Source: Allobosea sp. (GTDB lineage: Bacteria > Pseudomonadota > Alphaproteobacteria > Rhizobiales > Beijerinckiaceae). From it: DNA of 13,234 nucleotides. The notes under the pieces are model-generated. The model was not told where the DNA came from and did not search any database. It saw only the letters and a list, made by a program, of their open reading frames with translations. Location of the stretch: contig JAKFWE010000063.1 in NCBI GenBank assembly GCA_021732895.1, positions 1 through 13,234 of the forward strand, read 5' to 3'. Shown here piece after piece: positions 1-7,920 of the stretch (within the stretch, counting starts at the first letter, position 1; the number at the start of each line of letters is the position of its first letter). The position numbers were made by a program, and so were the translations under genes.

Positions 1-116
1 CCGGTTCCGGATCTTCCACGATCAACCCGCAAGGGGTCGGCTACGCGAGCGTGCCGCCGCTGCGGCTGACGCCTTCGCGGTGATCGCGACCGGCACCGGC
101 CCTTCGAGGAGCCATC

Positions 117-136
117 GAGCGGGAATTCCCCCGCTC
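117..136 (+). promoter_or_regulatory. perfect 7-bp hairpin just upstream of the first gene
   Basis: GAGCGGG (117-123) pairs exactly with CCCGCTC (130-136) around a 6-nt loop. It ends 6 nt before the GGAG ribosome-binding site (143-146) of the gene at 154. There is no T-run after it, so it is not a canonical intrinsic terminator. It may be a 5' UTR structure or the base of an upstream transcript's end. The rest of 1-116 holds no ORF I can support. Confidence 0.35.
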
Positions 137-153
137 CCGGATGGAGCCTCACA

Positions 154-339
154 ATGTCGAACGATCTTGTCCTTGCCCAGAGCCACGCCTTCGCACTCGC
201 TCGCACGCTGATGGTCCCGATTACGGTCTTCCAGATCGATGGCGCCTATGGAGTGCTGCCGAGCGACGAGATCGACGACGCAGACGAGCTCCACGTCATC
301 CATGAGTTCGACCCTCATGATCGCCGGCCGGCTCACTGA
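154..339 (+). CDS. small conserved hypothetical protein (61 aa)
   Basis: A 61-residue acidic protein with a clear GGAG Shine-Dalgarno (143-146) 7 nt before the ATG. It has no signal peptide, membrane segment or known catalytic motif. The sequence runs from an N-terminal helix-like part (LAQSHAFALARTL) through a short strand-rich core (VPITVFQIDGAYGVLP) to an Asp/Glu-rich tail (DEIDDADELHVIHEFDP). I recall similar 60-70 aa proteins at the head of TOPRIM-containing clusters in rhizobial mobile regions, but I know of no assigned function. It is probably soluble and cytoplasmic. It lies 196 nt upstream of the TOPRIM-like gene on the same strand. Codon third positions are GC-rich like the neighbours, which supports real coding. 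Product identity is unknown. Confidence 0.6.
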   Translation: MSNDLVLAQSHAFALARTLMVPITVFQIDGAYGVLPSDEIDDADELHVIHEFDPHDRRPAH

Positions 340-441
340 GCCGGGAGTGGGCGCCGCAAGCGAGCGGTCGCCCGCAAGGGAGGCTGCGCCGCGAACGATT
401 GATCTCATTTCCCGTCGAAGGTCGATCCGCGCCCTTGCAGG

Positions 442-458
442 CGCCGCTCTTCGCGGCG
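442..458 (+). other. 6-bp stem-loop in the 340-535 intergenic gap
   Basis: CGCCGC (442-447) pairs perfectly with GCGGCG (453-458) around a TCTTC loop. No T-run follows, so it is not a canonical terminator. It sits in the 196-nt gap before the TOPRIM-like gene, in which I see no gene and no convincing sigma-70 promoter. Confidence 0.3.
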
Positions 459-525
459 GTTGGGCTTGGACCCGCGAGATGTGCGGGAGGGACGACGCAG
501 CAGGAAAGGCCGGACGTAAAGCGCC

Positions 526-530
526 GGGAG
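526..530 (+). promoter_or_regulatory. ribosome-binding site deciding the start at 536
   Basis: GGGAG at 526-530 precedes two tandem ATGs. It is only 2 nt from the ATG at 533 but 5 nt from the ATG at 536, so 536 is the better-spaced start. The open frame upstream to 239 overlaps the 154-339 gene and has low-complexity Ser/Thr/Arg content, so I reject that extension. Confidence 0.5.
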
Positions 531-535
531 AGATG

Positions 536-1492
536 ATGGAGCAACGAGAACTCGAAGAACTGAAGGGGCGCGTGTTGTGTGCGGCGGTGCTGGAGAAAGC
601 CGGCTTCGCCATCGATCTGAAGGAGAGCACGCGCCGCGCCGTCAAGCACCGGCGCGGCAGCGACATCATCATCGTGATCCACGAAGGCCGGGGCTGGTTC
701 GATCCGCTGTCGGACGCCAAGGGCGATGTCTTTTCGCTGATCCAGCATCTGGACGGCGTCGCCTTCGCCGAAGTGCTTGTGCGTGCGGCCGAGCTGGTCG
801 GGTTTGGACCGGCGGAACCTGCGTGGCAGAGATCGCGCACGCAGAGGCCGGATGTCTCTCTTGCCGAACGCTGGCGCGCCCGGCGAGCCCTTCGGCCAGG
901 CTCCGCCACCTGGCGCTACCTGCGTCACGAACGCCATCTCCCCGAAAGCGTGCTGCGCGCCGCGATCCGGCAGGACGGGCTGCGGGAAGGTCCGTGCGGC
1001 AGCCTGTGGGCAGCCCATCTCGATGATCGAGGCGCGGTCACCGGATGGGAGGAGCGCGGCCCGGAATGGCGCGGCTTTTCGACCGGCGGCGCGAAGGTGC
1101 TGTTCCGGCTCGGCGTACCCGACGCCCTGAGGCTCTGCATCACCGAGGCTGCGATCGACGCGATGAGCCTCGCGGCGGTCGAGGGGCTGCGGCAAGGCAG
1201 CCTCTATCTCAGCACCGGCGGCGGCTGGTCGCCGGCGACTCAAGCCGCGCTGCAAATGCTCGCTGCCCGTCCTGGAGCAATACTCGTCGCGGCGACGGAC
1301 GCCAACAGCCAGGGTGAAGCCTATACCGGCCGGCTGCGCGAGATCGCCGAGACCGCCGGCTGCGACTGGTCTCGGCTGAAGCCGCCCGGCGACGATTGGA
1401 ACGAGGCGCTGAAGGAAACGGCGAGGGAGGAAATAGAAAGACGACATAGGAGAGGAGGCCTGCCGCATGCCCGCTGGCCGCATCAAGGGTGA
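536..1492 (+). CDS. TOPRIM / DUF3991-like domain protein
   Basis: A 318-residue protein that I read as the DUF3991 plus TOPRIM type carried by alphaproteobacterial mobile elements. The N-terminal part holds GRGWFDP (about 51-57) and KGDVFSLIQ (62-70), a pattern resembling the primase-type N-terminal fold without visible zinc cysteines. The middle region (about residues 110-195) matches the DUF3991-like stretch with WRYLRHERHLPESVL and TGWEERGPEWRGFS. The C-terminal TOPRIM region has the conserved acid E204 in ITEAAIDAM, then a glycine-rich turn STGGG and the metal-site region ATDANSQG. There the usual DxD reads D255-A-N257. TOPRIM proteins act in DNA nicking or priming; the precise reaction here is unknown. 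No zinc-finger or helicase domain is attached, so it is not a full DnaG. It is followed after 141 nt by the DUF1419-like gene. An alternative start at 533 is possible. Confidence 0.75.
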   Translation: MEQRELEELKGRVLCAAVLEKAGFAIDLKESTRRAVKHRRGSDIIIVIHEGRGWFDPLSDAKGDVFSLIQHLDGVAFAEVLVRAAELVGFGPAEPAWQRSRTQRPDVSLAERWRARRALRPGSATWRYLRHERHLPESVLRAAIRQDGLREGPCGSLWAAHLDDRGAVTGWEERGPEWRGFSTGGAKVLFRLGVPDALRLCITEAAIDAMSLAAVEGLRQGSLYLSTGGGWSPATQAALQMLAARPGAILVAATDANSQGEAYTGRLREIAETAGCDWSRLKPPGDDWNEALKETAREEIERRHRRGGLPHARWPHQG

Positions 1493-1548
1493 CGCTTCGC
1501 CCGGCTGCGCCGGCCCTTGACCCGGCCGATCAGGGAAGCGGCCGCGGG

Positions 1549-1644
1549 GAAGGGGTCAGGAAGAGCCGAAGATGATGGCAATGTCGCGAGGATGAGCCGC
1601 GCTCCGGTCTGACGAGCCCCAAGAAGCCAGCCCATGACCCCTTC
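1549..1644 (+). repeat. 10-bp inverted repeat enclosing the start codon of the next gene
   Basis: GAAGGGGTCA (1549-1558) is the exact reverse complement of TGACCCCTTC (1635-1644). The right arm covers the last two bases of the ATG at 1634 and the next codons. If transcribed, the arms could pair across a 76-nt loop and occlude the start. The loop also holds a seven-codon mini-ORF (1572-1595) with no strong ribosome-binding site. Whether this is a regulatory leader or chance in GC-rich DNA cannot be told here. Confidence 0.3.
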
Positions 1645-2236
1645 TCCGATCCGCAAAGTGTTCCAGGGCGTCGCCGATCGGCGGCAGATGTTCCGGATGT
1701 TCGACCGCCATGTGCATCGGCCCAACCGCGGCCCGCATGATGCAAGCTCGCTCTACTCAGGCGAATGGTTCGAGATCGGCCAGGCGGCGCACGACTACAT
1801 GTTCGAGGTCCTGCCGCCAGTCATCTTGGCGGTCGACATGTTCGCGATGCGCGAGTTTTTGACCGGCTCGATCACCAGCATCTTCTTCACGCTGTGGATC
1901 GATGGCCGGGCCCGGTACTTCCACGCCTATTGCGATCTCGCCGATGTCGGTTCCGGCAGGCGCATGCGCGAGGCGATCATCGAGCGTGAAACCCGGCCCG
2001 TTCGGGCGATGACGCGGCAGGAGCGTCTGGAGCACATCTGGTCGAGCACCCATGACGACTATCGCGGCTATGCCGGCGAGCGCTGGCCCGCGCCCGACCG
2101 GGGCAAGCGCACCATCACCGTCTATGGCGGCCGGCAGGGAACGACGTCAAAACTACTCGACGGCCTGACGGACCAGGAGATTAGCGAAAATCTCCCCGTG
2201 CATCTGCGGTACCTGCCCGACGCGATCGCGGCGTGA
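1634..2236 (+). CDS. DUF1419 domain-containing protein
   Basis: A 200-residue cytoplasmic protein recognised from recall of the DUF1419 family: the opening IRKVFQGVADRRQMFRMFDRH, then LYSGEWFEIGQAAHDYMFEVLPP, MFAMREFLTGSITSIFF, RYFHAYCDLAD, LEHIWSSTHDDYRGYAGERW and the ending LPVHLRYLPDAIAA. These aromatic and His-rich blocks look strongly conserved, but the family has no established biochemical role. I see no nucleotide-binding loop, transmembrane helix or signal peptide. The ATG at 1634 is the only start in frame, because an in-frame TGA lies at 1610-1612. The ribosome-binding site is weak (AAGAAG about 9 nt upstream), and a 10-bp inverted repeat overlaps the start, so translation may be controlled. 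It lies 12 nt before the DUF3085-like gene, so the two are probably co-transcribed. Length looks full. Confidence 0.72.
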   Translation: MTPSPIRKVFQGVADRRQMFRMFDRHVHRPNRGPHDASSLYSGEWFEIGQAAHDYMFEVLPPVILAVDMFAMREFLTGSITSIFFTLWIDGRARYFHAYCDLADVGSGRRMREAIIERETRPVRAMTRQERLEHIWSSTHDDYRGYAGERWPAPDRGKRTITVYGGRQGTTSKLLDGLTDQEISENLPVHLRYLPDAIAA

Positions 2237-2248
2237 TGGGCGGCGGCA

Positions 2249-2644
2249 ATGTTCAGCTTTTCCGTCACGGATGTCCGCGCCGTCATCACGCGCGGACGGA
2301 TCGACGCCGTCCTCAATGGCGGCTTTCGCAATCCTCATGGCCTCAGCGCCGGCAAGAACGAACGGCCGGGCCTATGGTTGGTCGGCGATGAGGGCGTCTA
2401 CATCATGTCCAACGGCAAGCTCGCCGAGGATCAGCGTCCGCTCGTGGTCTACGCTCACGAGTGCGATCCCAAGACCAACCCGGACTACTGGCATTACAAG
2501 CGCCAACACTTTGGCGGCGATGACGGCGTCGAATTTCTTGATGCCGCCGTGCTCGTGAAGTTGATCGACGCCGCACCGACAGCGACGCATCTCAAGATCG
2601 CGATGGCAGACGACGCCCTGTCGCTCGCTTTGGTCTGGCGCTGA
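2249..2644 (+). CDS. DUF3085 domain-containing protein
   Basis: A 131-residue protein that I assign to DUF3085 from its layout: the start FSFSVTDVRAVI, the central LWLVGDEGVYIMSNG, then VYAHECDPKTNPDYWHYKRQHFGGDDGVEFLDA, and a helical C-terminus. The family is common in rhizobial plasmids and islands and has no known function. No membrane segment or export signal is visible, so it should be cytoplasmic. The gene starts 12 nt after the DUF1419-like stop. The Shine-Dalgarno is poor (GGGCGGCGGCA), consistent with translational coupling to the upstream gene. Third-position GC matches the neighbours. Confidence in coding is high. The family name comes from recall and was not checked by a profile search. 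Confidence 0.68.
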   Translation: MFSFSVTDVRAVITRGRIDAVLNGGFRNPHGLSAGKNERPGLWLVGDEGVYIMSNGKLAEDQRPLVVYAHECDPKTNPDYWHYKRQHFGGDDGVEFLDAAVLVKLIDAAPTATHLKIAMADDALSLALVWR

Positions 2645-2697
2645 CACGCCGGGCTGCCCAGCCGCCCCCATCCCCCGTCCCGCGACCATCGCAACTT

Positions 2698-2718
2698 CCG
2701 TCGGACCTGATCCGGCGG
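2698..2718 (+). promoter_or_regulatory. 8-bp hairpin in the leader of the methylase-helicase gene
   Basis: CCGTCGGA (2698-2705) pairs with TCCGGCGG (2711-2718) with one G-T wobble and a 5-nt loop CCTGA. It sits in the 112-nt gap before the start at 2757, with the AGGAG site further downstream at 2744-2748. It has no T-run, so it is more likely a 5' UTR structure than a terminator. Confidence 0.3.
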
Positions 2719-2743
2719 GAGCGATGGCGCGCGCCTCGACCAC

Positions 2744-2748
2744 AGGAG
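2744..2748 (+). promoter_or_regulatory. ribosome-binding site deciding the start at 2757
   Basis: AGGAG at 2744-2748 lies 8 nt before the ATG at 2757, which is ideal spacing. The earlier in-frame ATG at 2724 has GGGAG only 2 nt away and would add eleven residues of no recognisable character, so 2757 is preferred. Confidence 0.6.
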
Positions 2749-2756
2749 AATTCGCT

Positions 2757-5700
2757 ATGGCGCAAAATCACCGCCTCAATCTCGATCCCTTCACCTTCGA
2801 CCTCTTCAACGACACCGCGCTCTCATCGAGCCTAAACCTGGGCGTCATGGCCTTCGCCGACGACGTCGCAGCCAATGACGACGATGATCCGGAGCCCACG
2901 CCGCCGTCGCCGGCGCAGCGGATTACTCCATCCGCGCCGCAGCCCTCATCGCTTTGTCAGAGCGTCAATTTTGTCCTCGACGGCGACCGCGGCCTCGCGG
3001 CGAATTGGAAGGATCGTGCGCGCGACAGCATTGCCGCGATCCGGCTCGCCGCGCGGATCGAAGCCGAGGAGAGGCCTGCGACGTCGGACGAGCAGCGTGC
3101 GCTGATCCGCTTCACCGGCTTCGGCGCATCCGACCTCGCCAATGGCGTTTTCCCGCGGCCGGGCAAGACGGCGTTCCGAAAGGGCTGGGAGACGATCGGC
3201 GACGCGCTGCAGGACGCGGTCAGCGACGCCGACTACGCTTCGCTGGCGCGCTGTACGCAGTACGCCCATTTCACGCCGGAGTTCATCGTCCAGGCGATCT
3301 GGGCCGGCCTGCAGCGGCTCGGCTGGCGCGGCGGCCGAGTACTCGAACCCGGCACCGGCACCGGGCTGTTCGCAGCGCTCATGCCGGAAGCTTTTCGCGA
3401 TTGCACGCATGTCACCGGTGTCGAGCTCGATCCGACCACGGCGCGCATCGCCCGACTGCTGCAGCCACGCGCCCGCATCCTCACCGGCGATTTCGCCCGA
3501 GCCGAGCTGCCGGCGAGCTTCGATCTCGCCATCGGCAATCCGCCGTTTTCCGATCGCGCGGTTCGCTCTGACCGCGCCTATCGTTCGATGGGCTTGCGGC
3601 TGAACGACTACTTCATCGCGCGATCGATCGATCTGTTGAAGTCGGGCGGGTTTGCAGCCTTCGTCACCTCGCATGGCACGATGGACAAGGCTGACGCCGC
3701 GGCGCGCGAGCACATCGCCAGTTCAGCCGATCTCATCGCCGCAATCCGGCTGCCGCAGGGAAGCTTCCGGGCCGACGCCGGGACGGATGTTGTCGTCGAC
3801 ATCCTCTTTTTCCGGAAGCGAAAGCCAGGCGAGCCGAAGGGCGATCTTGTCTGGCTCAATCTGGAGGAGGTCCAGGCCGGGACCGCCGATGAGGCCGCGA
3901 TCCGCGTCAATCGCTGGTTCGCAAGCCATCCCGACTTTGTCCTCGGCAGGCACGCTCTCACCTCAGGACCCTTCGGCGAGACCTATAGCTGCATTCCGAA
4001 GGCCGACGTTGCTCTCGATGCCGCGTTGGACGCCGCCATCCGTCTCCTCCCGGAGAGCCTCTATGACGGCGAGCCGGAAGCTGTCGATCTCGACGACCGC
4101 GAAGCCCCGGATGCGAACATTTCGCTCTCGCCGGAGACGCGCATCCGCGAAGGCAGCTACTTCGTCGATACGCGCCGCGGGCTGATGCAGCTCGTCGACG
4201 GCCAGCCTGTCACGGTGACGGTTCGGAAAGGTCGAAGCTCTGAAGGCGTTCCGGCAAAGCACGTCCGGATCATCCAAAAACTGATCCCGATCCGCGATGC
4301 CGTGCGCGAGGTCCTCACCTGCCAGGAGCAGGACCGGCCCTGGAAGGATGCGCAGATTGGCTTGCGCATCGCCTGGTCGAGCTTTGTGCGCGACTTTGGC
4401 CCGATCAATCACACGACGGTCTTGATCTCGGAGGACGAGACGACCGGCGAGGTCCGCGAATCTCACCGTCGGCCAAACCTGCAGCCTTTTCTCGATGATC
4501 CCGATTGCTGGCTCGTCGCCTCGATCGAGGATTACGATCTCGACACCGATACGGCCAAGCCCGGGCCGCTGTTCAGCCAGCGCGTCATCGCGCCGCCTGC
4601 GGCACCCGTCATCACTTGCGCCACGGACGCCCTTGCCGTCGTCCTGAACGATCGCGGCCGGGTCGATCTCGAGCACATCGCCGAGCTGTTGCATCGGGAT
4701 GTCGCCGACGTCGTCGCCGAGCTGGGCGACGCGATCTTCCAGAACCCGGCTGACGGCGGTTGGCTGATGGCCGACGCCTATCTGTCGGGGCCGGTGCGCG
4801 ACAAGCTGAAGGTGGCGGAAGCCGCTGCGGAACTCGACCCCGCTTTCGAGCGCAATGTCCGCGCGCTGGCCGCAGTGCAGCCGGCCGATCTTGGGCCGTC
4901 CGACATCACCGCGCGTCTTGGCGCGCCCTGGATCCCAGCGTCCGAAGTCGTCGCTTTCATCAAGGAGACCACGGGCGCGGAGATCACGATCCGGCACATG
5001 CCGGAGCTGGCGTCGTGGACGGTGGAAGCACGGCAGCTCGCCTGGCTGGCGGCGGGAACCTCCGACTGGGGCACGGGTCGCCGCCATGCCGGCGAGCTTT
5101 TGACCGACGCCCTGAACAGCCGCATCCCCCAGATCTTCGACACGGTCGAACAGGACCACCGCGAGCGGCGGGTGCTCAACGTCGTCGATACCGAAGCCGC
5201 CAAGGAGAAATTGCACAAGATCAAGACGGCTTTCCAGCGCTGGGTCTGGTCCGATCCCGACCGCACCGACCGGCTGGCGCGGGTCTACAATGATCGCTTC
5301 AACAATATCGCGCCGCGCGTCTTCGACGGCTCGCATCTCAATCTGCCCGGCGCGAGCGGCGCCTTCACCCTCTATCCGCATCAGAAGCGCGGCATCTGGC
5401 GGATCATCACAGCGGGTGCCACCTATCTCGCCCATGCCGTCGGCGCTGGCAAAACCATGACTTTTGCTGCGGCGGTCATGGAGCAGCGCCGACTTGGCCT
5501 GATCGCCAAGGCTATGCTTGTGGTCCCGGGGCATTGCCTGGCGCAAGTCGCGCGCGAGTTCCTGGCGCTCTACCCCAACGCCCGCATCCTCGTCGCCGAC
5601 GAGAGCAACTTCACCAAGGAGAAGCGCCACCGCTTCCTGTCGCGCGCCGCGACCGCGACCTGGGACGCGATCATCATCACCCATTCGGCGTTCCGCTTCA

Positions 5701-7649
5701 TCGACGTGCCCTCCGCCTTCGAGCAGCAGATGATTCAGGACGAACTCGAACTCTATGAGAGCCTCTTGACGAAGGTCGAGACCGACGACCGCGTCTCGCG
5801 CAAGCGCCTCGAACGCCTGAAGGAAGGATTGAAGGAGCGGCTGGAGGCGCTCTCGACCCGCAAGGACGATCTCCTGACGATCTCGGAGCTCGGCATCGAC
5901 CAGATCATCGTCGACGAGGCGCAGGAGTTCCGAAAGCTCTCCTTCGCCACCAACATGTCGACGCTGAAGGGCGTCGATCCCAACGGCTCGCAGCGCGCCT
6001 GGGACCTCTATGTGAAGTCCCGCTTCGTCGAGACGATGAACCCCGGCCGGGCGCTCGTGCTGGCATCCGGCACGCCGATTACCAACACGCTCGGCGAGAT
6101 GTTCTCGGTCCAGCGCCTGATGGACCACGCGTCGCTTCGCCAACGCGGGCTGCATGAATTCGACGCCTGGGCCTCGACCTTCGGCGACACCACGACCGAA
6201 CTCGAGCTGCAGCCCTCAGGCAAGTATAAGCCGGTCTCGCGCTTCGCCAGCTTCGTCAACGTCCCCGAACTCATTGCGATGTTCCGCTCCTTCGCGGATG
6301 TCGTACTGCCCGACGACCTGCGGCGCTATGTGAAGGTGCCGGCGATCTCGACCGGCCGCCGCCAAATCCTGACCGCAAAGCCGACGCAAGCCTTCAAGTC
6401 CTATCAGCGCCTGCTCGACGAGCGCATCAAGGCGATCGAGATGCGCGACCGACCGCCGGAGCCCGGCGACGACATCCTGCTTTCGGTCATCACCGACGGA
6501 CGCCATGCCGCGATCGACATGCGCCTCGTCGATCCAGACAACGACAATGAGGCGGAGAACAAGCTCAACCTGCTGATCGGGAACGCGCTGCGCATCTGGA
6601 GCGAGACCGCTGATGCGGCCTATGTCCGGCCGGACGGAAAGCCGTATGAGGTCGCCGGCGCCGCCCAGATGATCTTCTCCGATCTCGGCACGATCAGCGT
6701 CGAGAAGAGCCGGGGGTTTTCGGCCTATCGCTGGATCCGCGACGAGCTGGTCCGTCGCGGGGTGCCGGCCTCCGAGATCGCCTTCATGCAGGATTTCAAG
6801 AAGTCGGAGGCGAAACAGCGCCTGTTCGGCGATGTCCGCGCCGGCAAGGTGCGCTTCCTGATCGGCTCGTCGGAGACGATGGGCACCGGCGTCAACGCGC
6901 AGCTCAGGCTGAAAGCGCTGCATCATCTCGACGTGCCCTGGCTGCCCTCGCAGATCGAACAGCGCGAGGGCAGAATCGTGCGGCAGGGCAACCAGCACGA
7001 CGAGATCGACATCTTCGCCTACGCGACGCAAGGGTCCCTCGACGCCACCATGTGGCAGAACAACGAGCGAAAGGCCCGCTTCATCGCCGCAGCGCTTTCG
7101 GGCGACACTTCGATCCGCCGGCTGGAGGATCTCGGCGAGGGGCAGGCCAATCAGTTCGCCATGGCGAAGGCGATTGCCTCGGGCGATCAGCGGCTGATGC
7201 AGAAGGCCGGGCTGGAGGCCGAGATCGCCCGCCTCGAGCGCCTGCGCGCTGCGCATCAGGACGATCAGTTCGCCGTGCGCCGGCAACTTCGCGATGCCGA
7301 ACGCGATATTGCGGTTTCGACACGTCGCATTGACGAGATCGGGCGTGACATCGAGCGCCTCGTTCCGACGGCCGCCGACGCCTTCGCGATGACCGTGGCG
7401 GGGAAGGCTTATGTGGAGCGTAAGGAGGCCGGTCGCGCCTTGCTCAAGGAGATCTTGACCCTCGTGCAGATGCGGCAGGAGGGCGATTTGACCATCGCCA
7501 CGGTCGGTGGGTTCGACCTGGAGTTCAGCGGCCAGCGCGGCGGGCGCGACGGCTATCGCTATGAGACAATGTTGCTTCGCATCGGCACCGACCATGAGAT
7601 TGATCTGCCGGTTACGGTGACGCCGCTTGGCGCGGTGTCGCGGCTCTAA
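2757..7649 (+). CDS. N6-adenine DNA methylase / SF2 helicase fusion (DarB-like), C-terminus cut by TAA
   Basis: A 1630-residue cytoplasmic protein. After an acidic, Pro-rich leader come the signs of a gamma-type N6-adenine methylase: FTP at 172-174 (motif X), VLEPGTGTG at 195-203 (AdoMet loop) and NPPF at 261-264 (catalytic motif IV). A long linker follows. The SF2 helicase has the Walker A GAGKT at 896-900, DEAQ at 1053-1056 (motif II), SGTP at 1104-1107 (motif III) and QREGRIVRQG at 1402-1411 (motif VI). Residues about 1479-1534 are a charged coiled coil. I see no PD-(D/E)xK or Mrr nuclease, so it is not an obvious single-chain restriction enzyme. The architecture recalls phage P1 DarB and similar proteins on conjugative elements, which suggests DNA modification, antirestriction or defence; this is inferred. 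The TAA at 7647-7649 appears to be a nonsense codon, since the same frame continues for 70 codons (separate entry). Confidence 0.9.
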   Translation: MAQNHRLNLDPFTFDLFNDTALSSSLNLGVMAFADDVAANDDDDPEPTPPSPAQRITPSAPQPSSLCQSVNFVLDGDRGLAANWKDRARDSIAAIRLAARIEAEERPATSDEQRALIRFTGFGASDLANGVFPRPGKTAFRKGWETIGDALQDAVSDADYASLARCTQYAHFTPEFIVQAIWAGLQRLGWRGGRVLEPGTGTGLFAALMPEAFRDCTHVTGVELDPTTARIARLLQPRARILTGDFARAELPASFDLAIGNPPFSDRAVRSDRAYRSMGLRLNDYFIARSIDLLKSGGFAAFVTSHGTMDKADAAAREHIASSADLIAAIRLPQGSFRADAGTDVVVDILFFRKRKPGEPKGDLVWLNLEEVQAGTADEAAIRVNRWFASHPDFVLGRHALTSGPFGETYSCIPKADVALDAALDAAIRLLPESLYDGEPEAVDLDDREAPDANISLSPETRIREGSYFVDTRRGLMQLVDGQPVTVTVRKGRSSEGVPAKHVRIIQKLIPIRDAVREVLTCQEQDRPWKDAQIGLRIAWSSFVRDFGPINHTTVLISEDETTGEVRESHRRPNLQPFLDDPDCWLVASIEDYDLDTDTAKPGPLFSQRVIAPPAAPVITCATDALAVVLNDRGRVDLEHIAELLHRDVADVVAELGDAIFQNPADGGWLMADAYLSGPVRDKLKVAEAAAELDPAFERNVRALAAVQPADLGPSDITARLGAPWIPASEVVAFIKETTGAEITIRHMPELASWTVEARQLAWLAAGTSDWGTGRRHAGELLTDALNSRIPQIFDTVEQDHRERRVLNVVDTEAAKEKLHKIKTAFQRWVWSDPDRTDRLARVYNDRFNNIAPRVFDGSHLNLPGASGAFTLYPHQKRGIWRIITAGATYLAHAVGAGKTMTFAAAVMEQRRLGLIAKAMLVVPGHCLAQVAREFLALYPNARILVADESNFTKEKRHRFLSRAATATWDAIIITHSAFRFIDVPSAFEQQMIQDELELYESLLTKVETDDRVSRKRLERLKEGLKERLEALSTRKDDLLTISELGIDQIIVDEAQEFRKLSFATNMSTLKGVDPNGSQRAWDLYVKSRFVETMNPGRALVLASGTPITNTLGEMFSVQRLMDHASLRQRGLHEFDAWASTFGDTTTELELQPSGKYKPVSRFASFVNVPELIAMFRSFADVVLPDDLRRYVKVPAISTGRRQILTAKPTQAFKSYQRLLDERIKAIEMRDRPPEPGDDILLSVITDGRHAAIDMRLVDPDNDNEAENKLNLLIGNALRIWSETADAAYVRPDGKPYEVAGAAQMIFSDLGTISVEKSRGFSAYRWIRDELVRRGVPASEIAFMQDFKKSEAKQRLFGDVRAGKVRFLIGSSETMGTGVNAQLRLKALHHLDVPWLPSQIEQREGRIVRQGNQHDEIDIFAYATQGSLDATMWQNNERKARFIAAALSGDTSIRRLEDLGEGQANQFAMAKAIASGDQRLMQKAGLEAEIARLERLRAAHQDDQFAVRRQLRDAERDIAVSTRRIDEIGRDIERLVPTAADAFAMTVAGKAYVERKEAGRALLKEILTLVQMRQEGDLTIATVGGFDLEFSGQRGGRDGYRYETMLLRIGTDHEIDLPVTVTPLGAVSRL

Positions 7650-7862
7650 CACGCGCTCGGGGATTTTGAGGGCGAGCGGGAGCGGTATCGTCAGCGTCTC
7701 GCAGAGGCTCAGCGCAGGCTGGCGTCGTATCGGTCGCGCGAGGGCGGAGAGTTCGCCTTTGGCGGCGAACTGGCCGAGAAGCGCCGGCAGTTGGTCGCGA
7801 TCGAGACAGCGCTGGCCGGCGATATAGACGGGCTAGGTGCGATTGAGACGACGGCTGCTTGA
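7650..7862 (+). pseudogene. detached C-terminal coding remainder of the methylase-helicase
   Basis: Directly after the TAA at 7647-7649, the same reading frame stays open for 70 codons to a TGA at 7860-7862. The translation begins HALGDFEGERERYRQRLAEA, continues with LASYRSREGGEFAFGGELAEKR, and is charged and heptad-like, continuing the style of the coiled coil before the stop. Read through, the junction would be SRL-stop-HALGDFEGE. A single T-to-G change (TAA to GAA) would give SRLEHALGDFEGE, which looks natural. Codon third positions stay GC-rich over the first two thirds and then drift. There is no internal ATG with a ribosome-binding site, so it should not be translated alone. A sequencing error at one base is an equally simple explanation. 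Confidence 0.65.
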
Positions 7863-7920
7863 GCGCCCTTAAACCACCCATCGGTGCCGGGGGGATCATC
7901 ATCATCGGCTCTACGGATCG

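Noticed and set aside
239..535. N-terminal extension of the TOPRIM-like gene back to 239
   Set aside because: Overlaps the 154-339 gene, Ser/Thr/Arg-rich, and a good ribosome-binding site supports 536.
296..1486. A 396-codon minus-strand open frame opposite the TOPRIM-like gene
   Set aside because: Low-complexity Arg/Pro/Ala composition, no motifs; the + strand TOPRIM motifs explain the region.
3963..6155. A 730-codon open frame on the minus strand within the methylase-helicase gene
   Set aside because: It mirrors the strong third-position GC bias of the + strand gene, has no domain I recognise, and the + strand frame carries clear motifs throughout.
6216..7652. A 478-codon minus-strand open frame over the helicase C-terminal half
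   Set aside because: Same antisense effect of GC-rich codons; it lies over helicase motif VI on the + strand.
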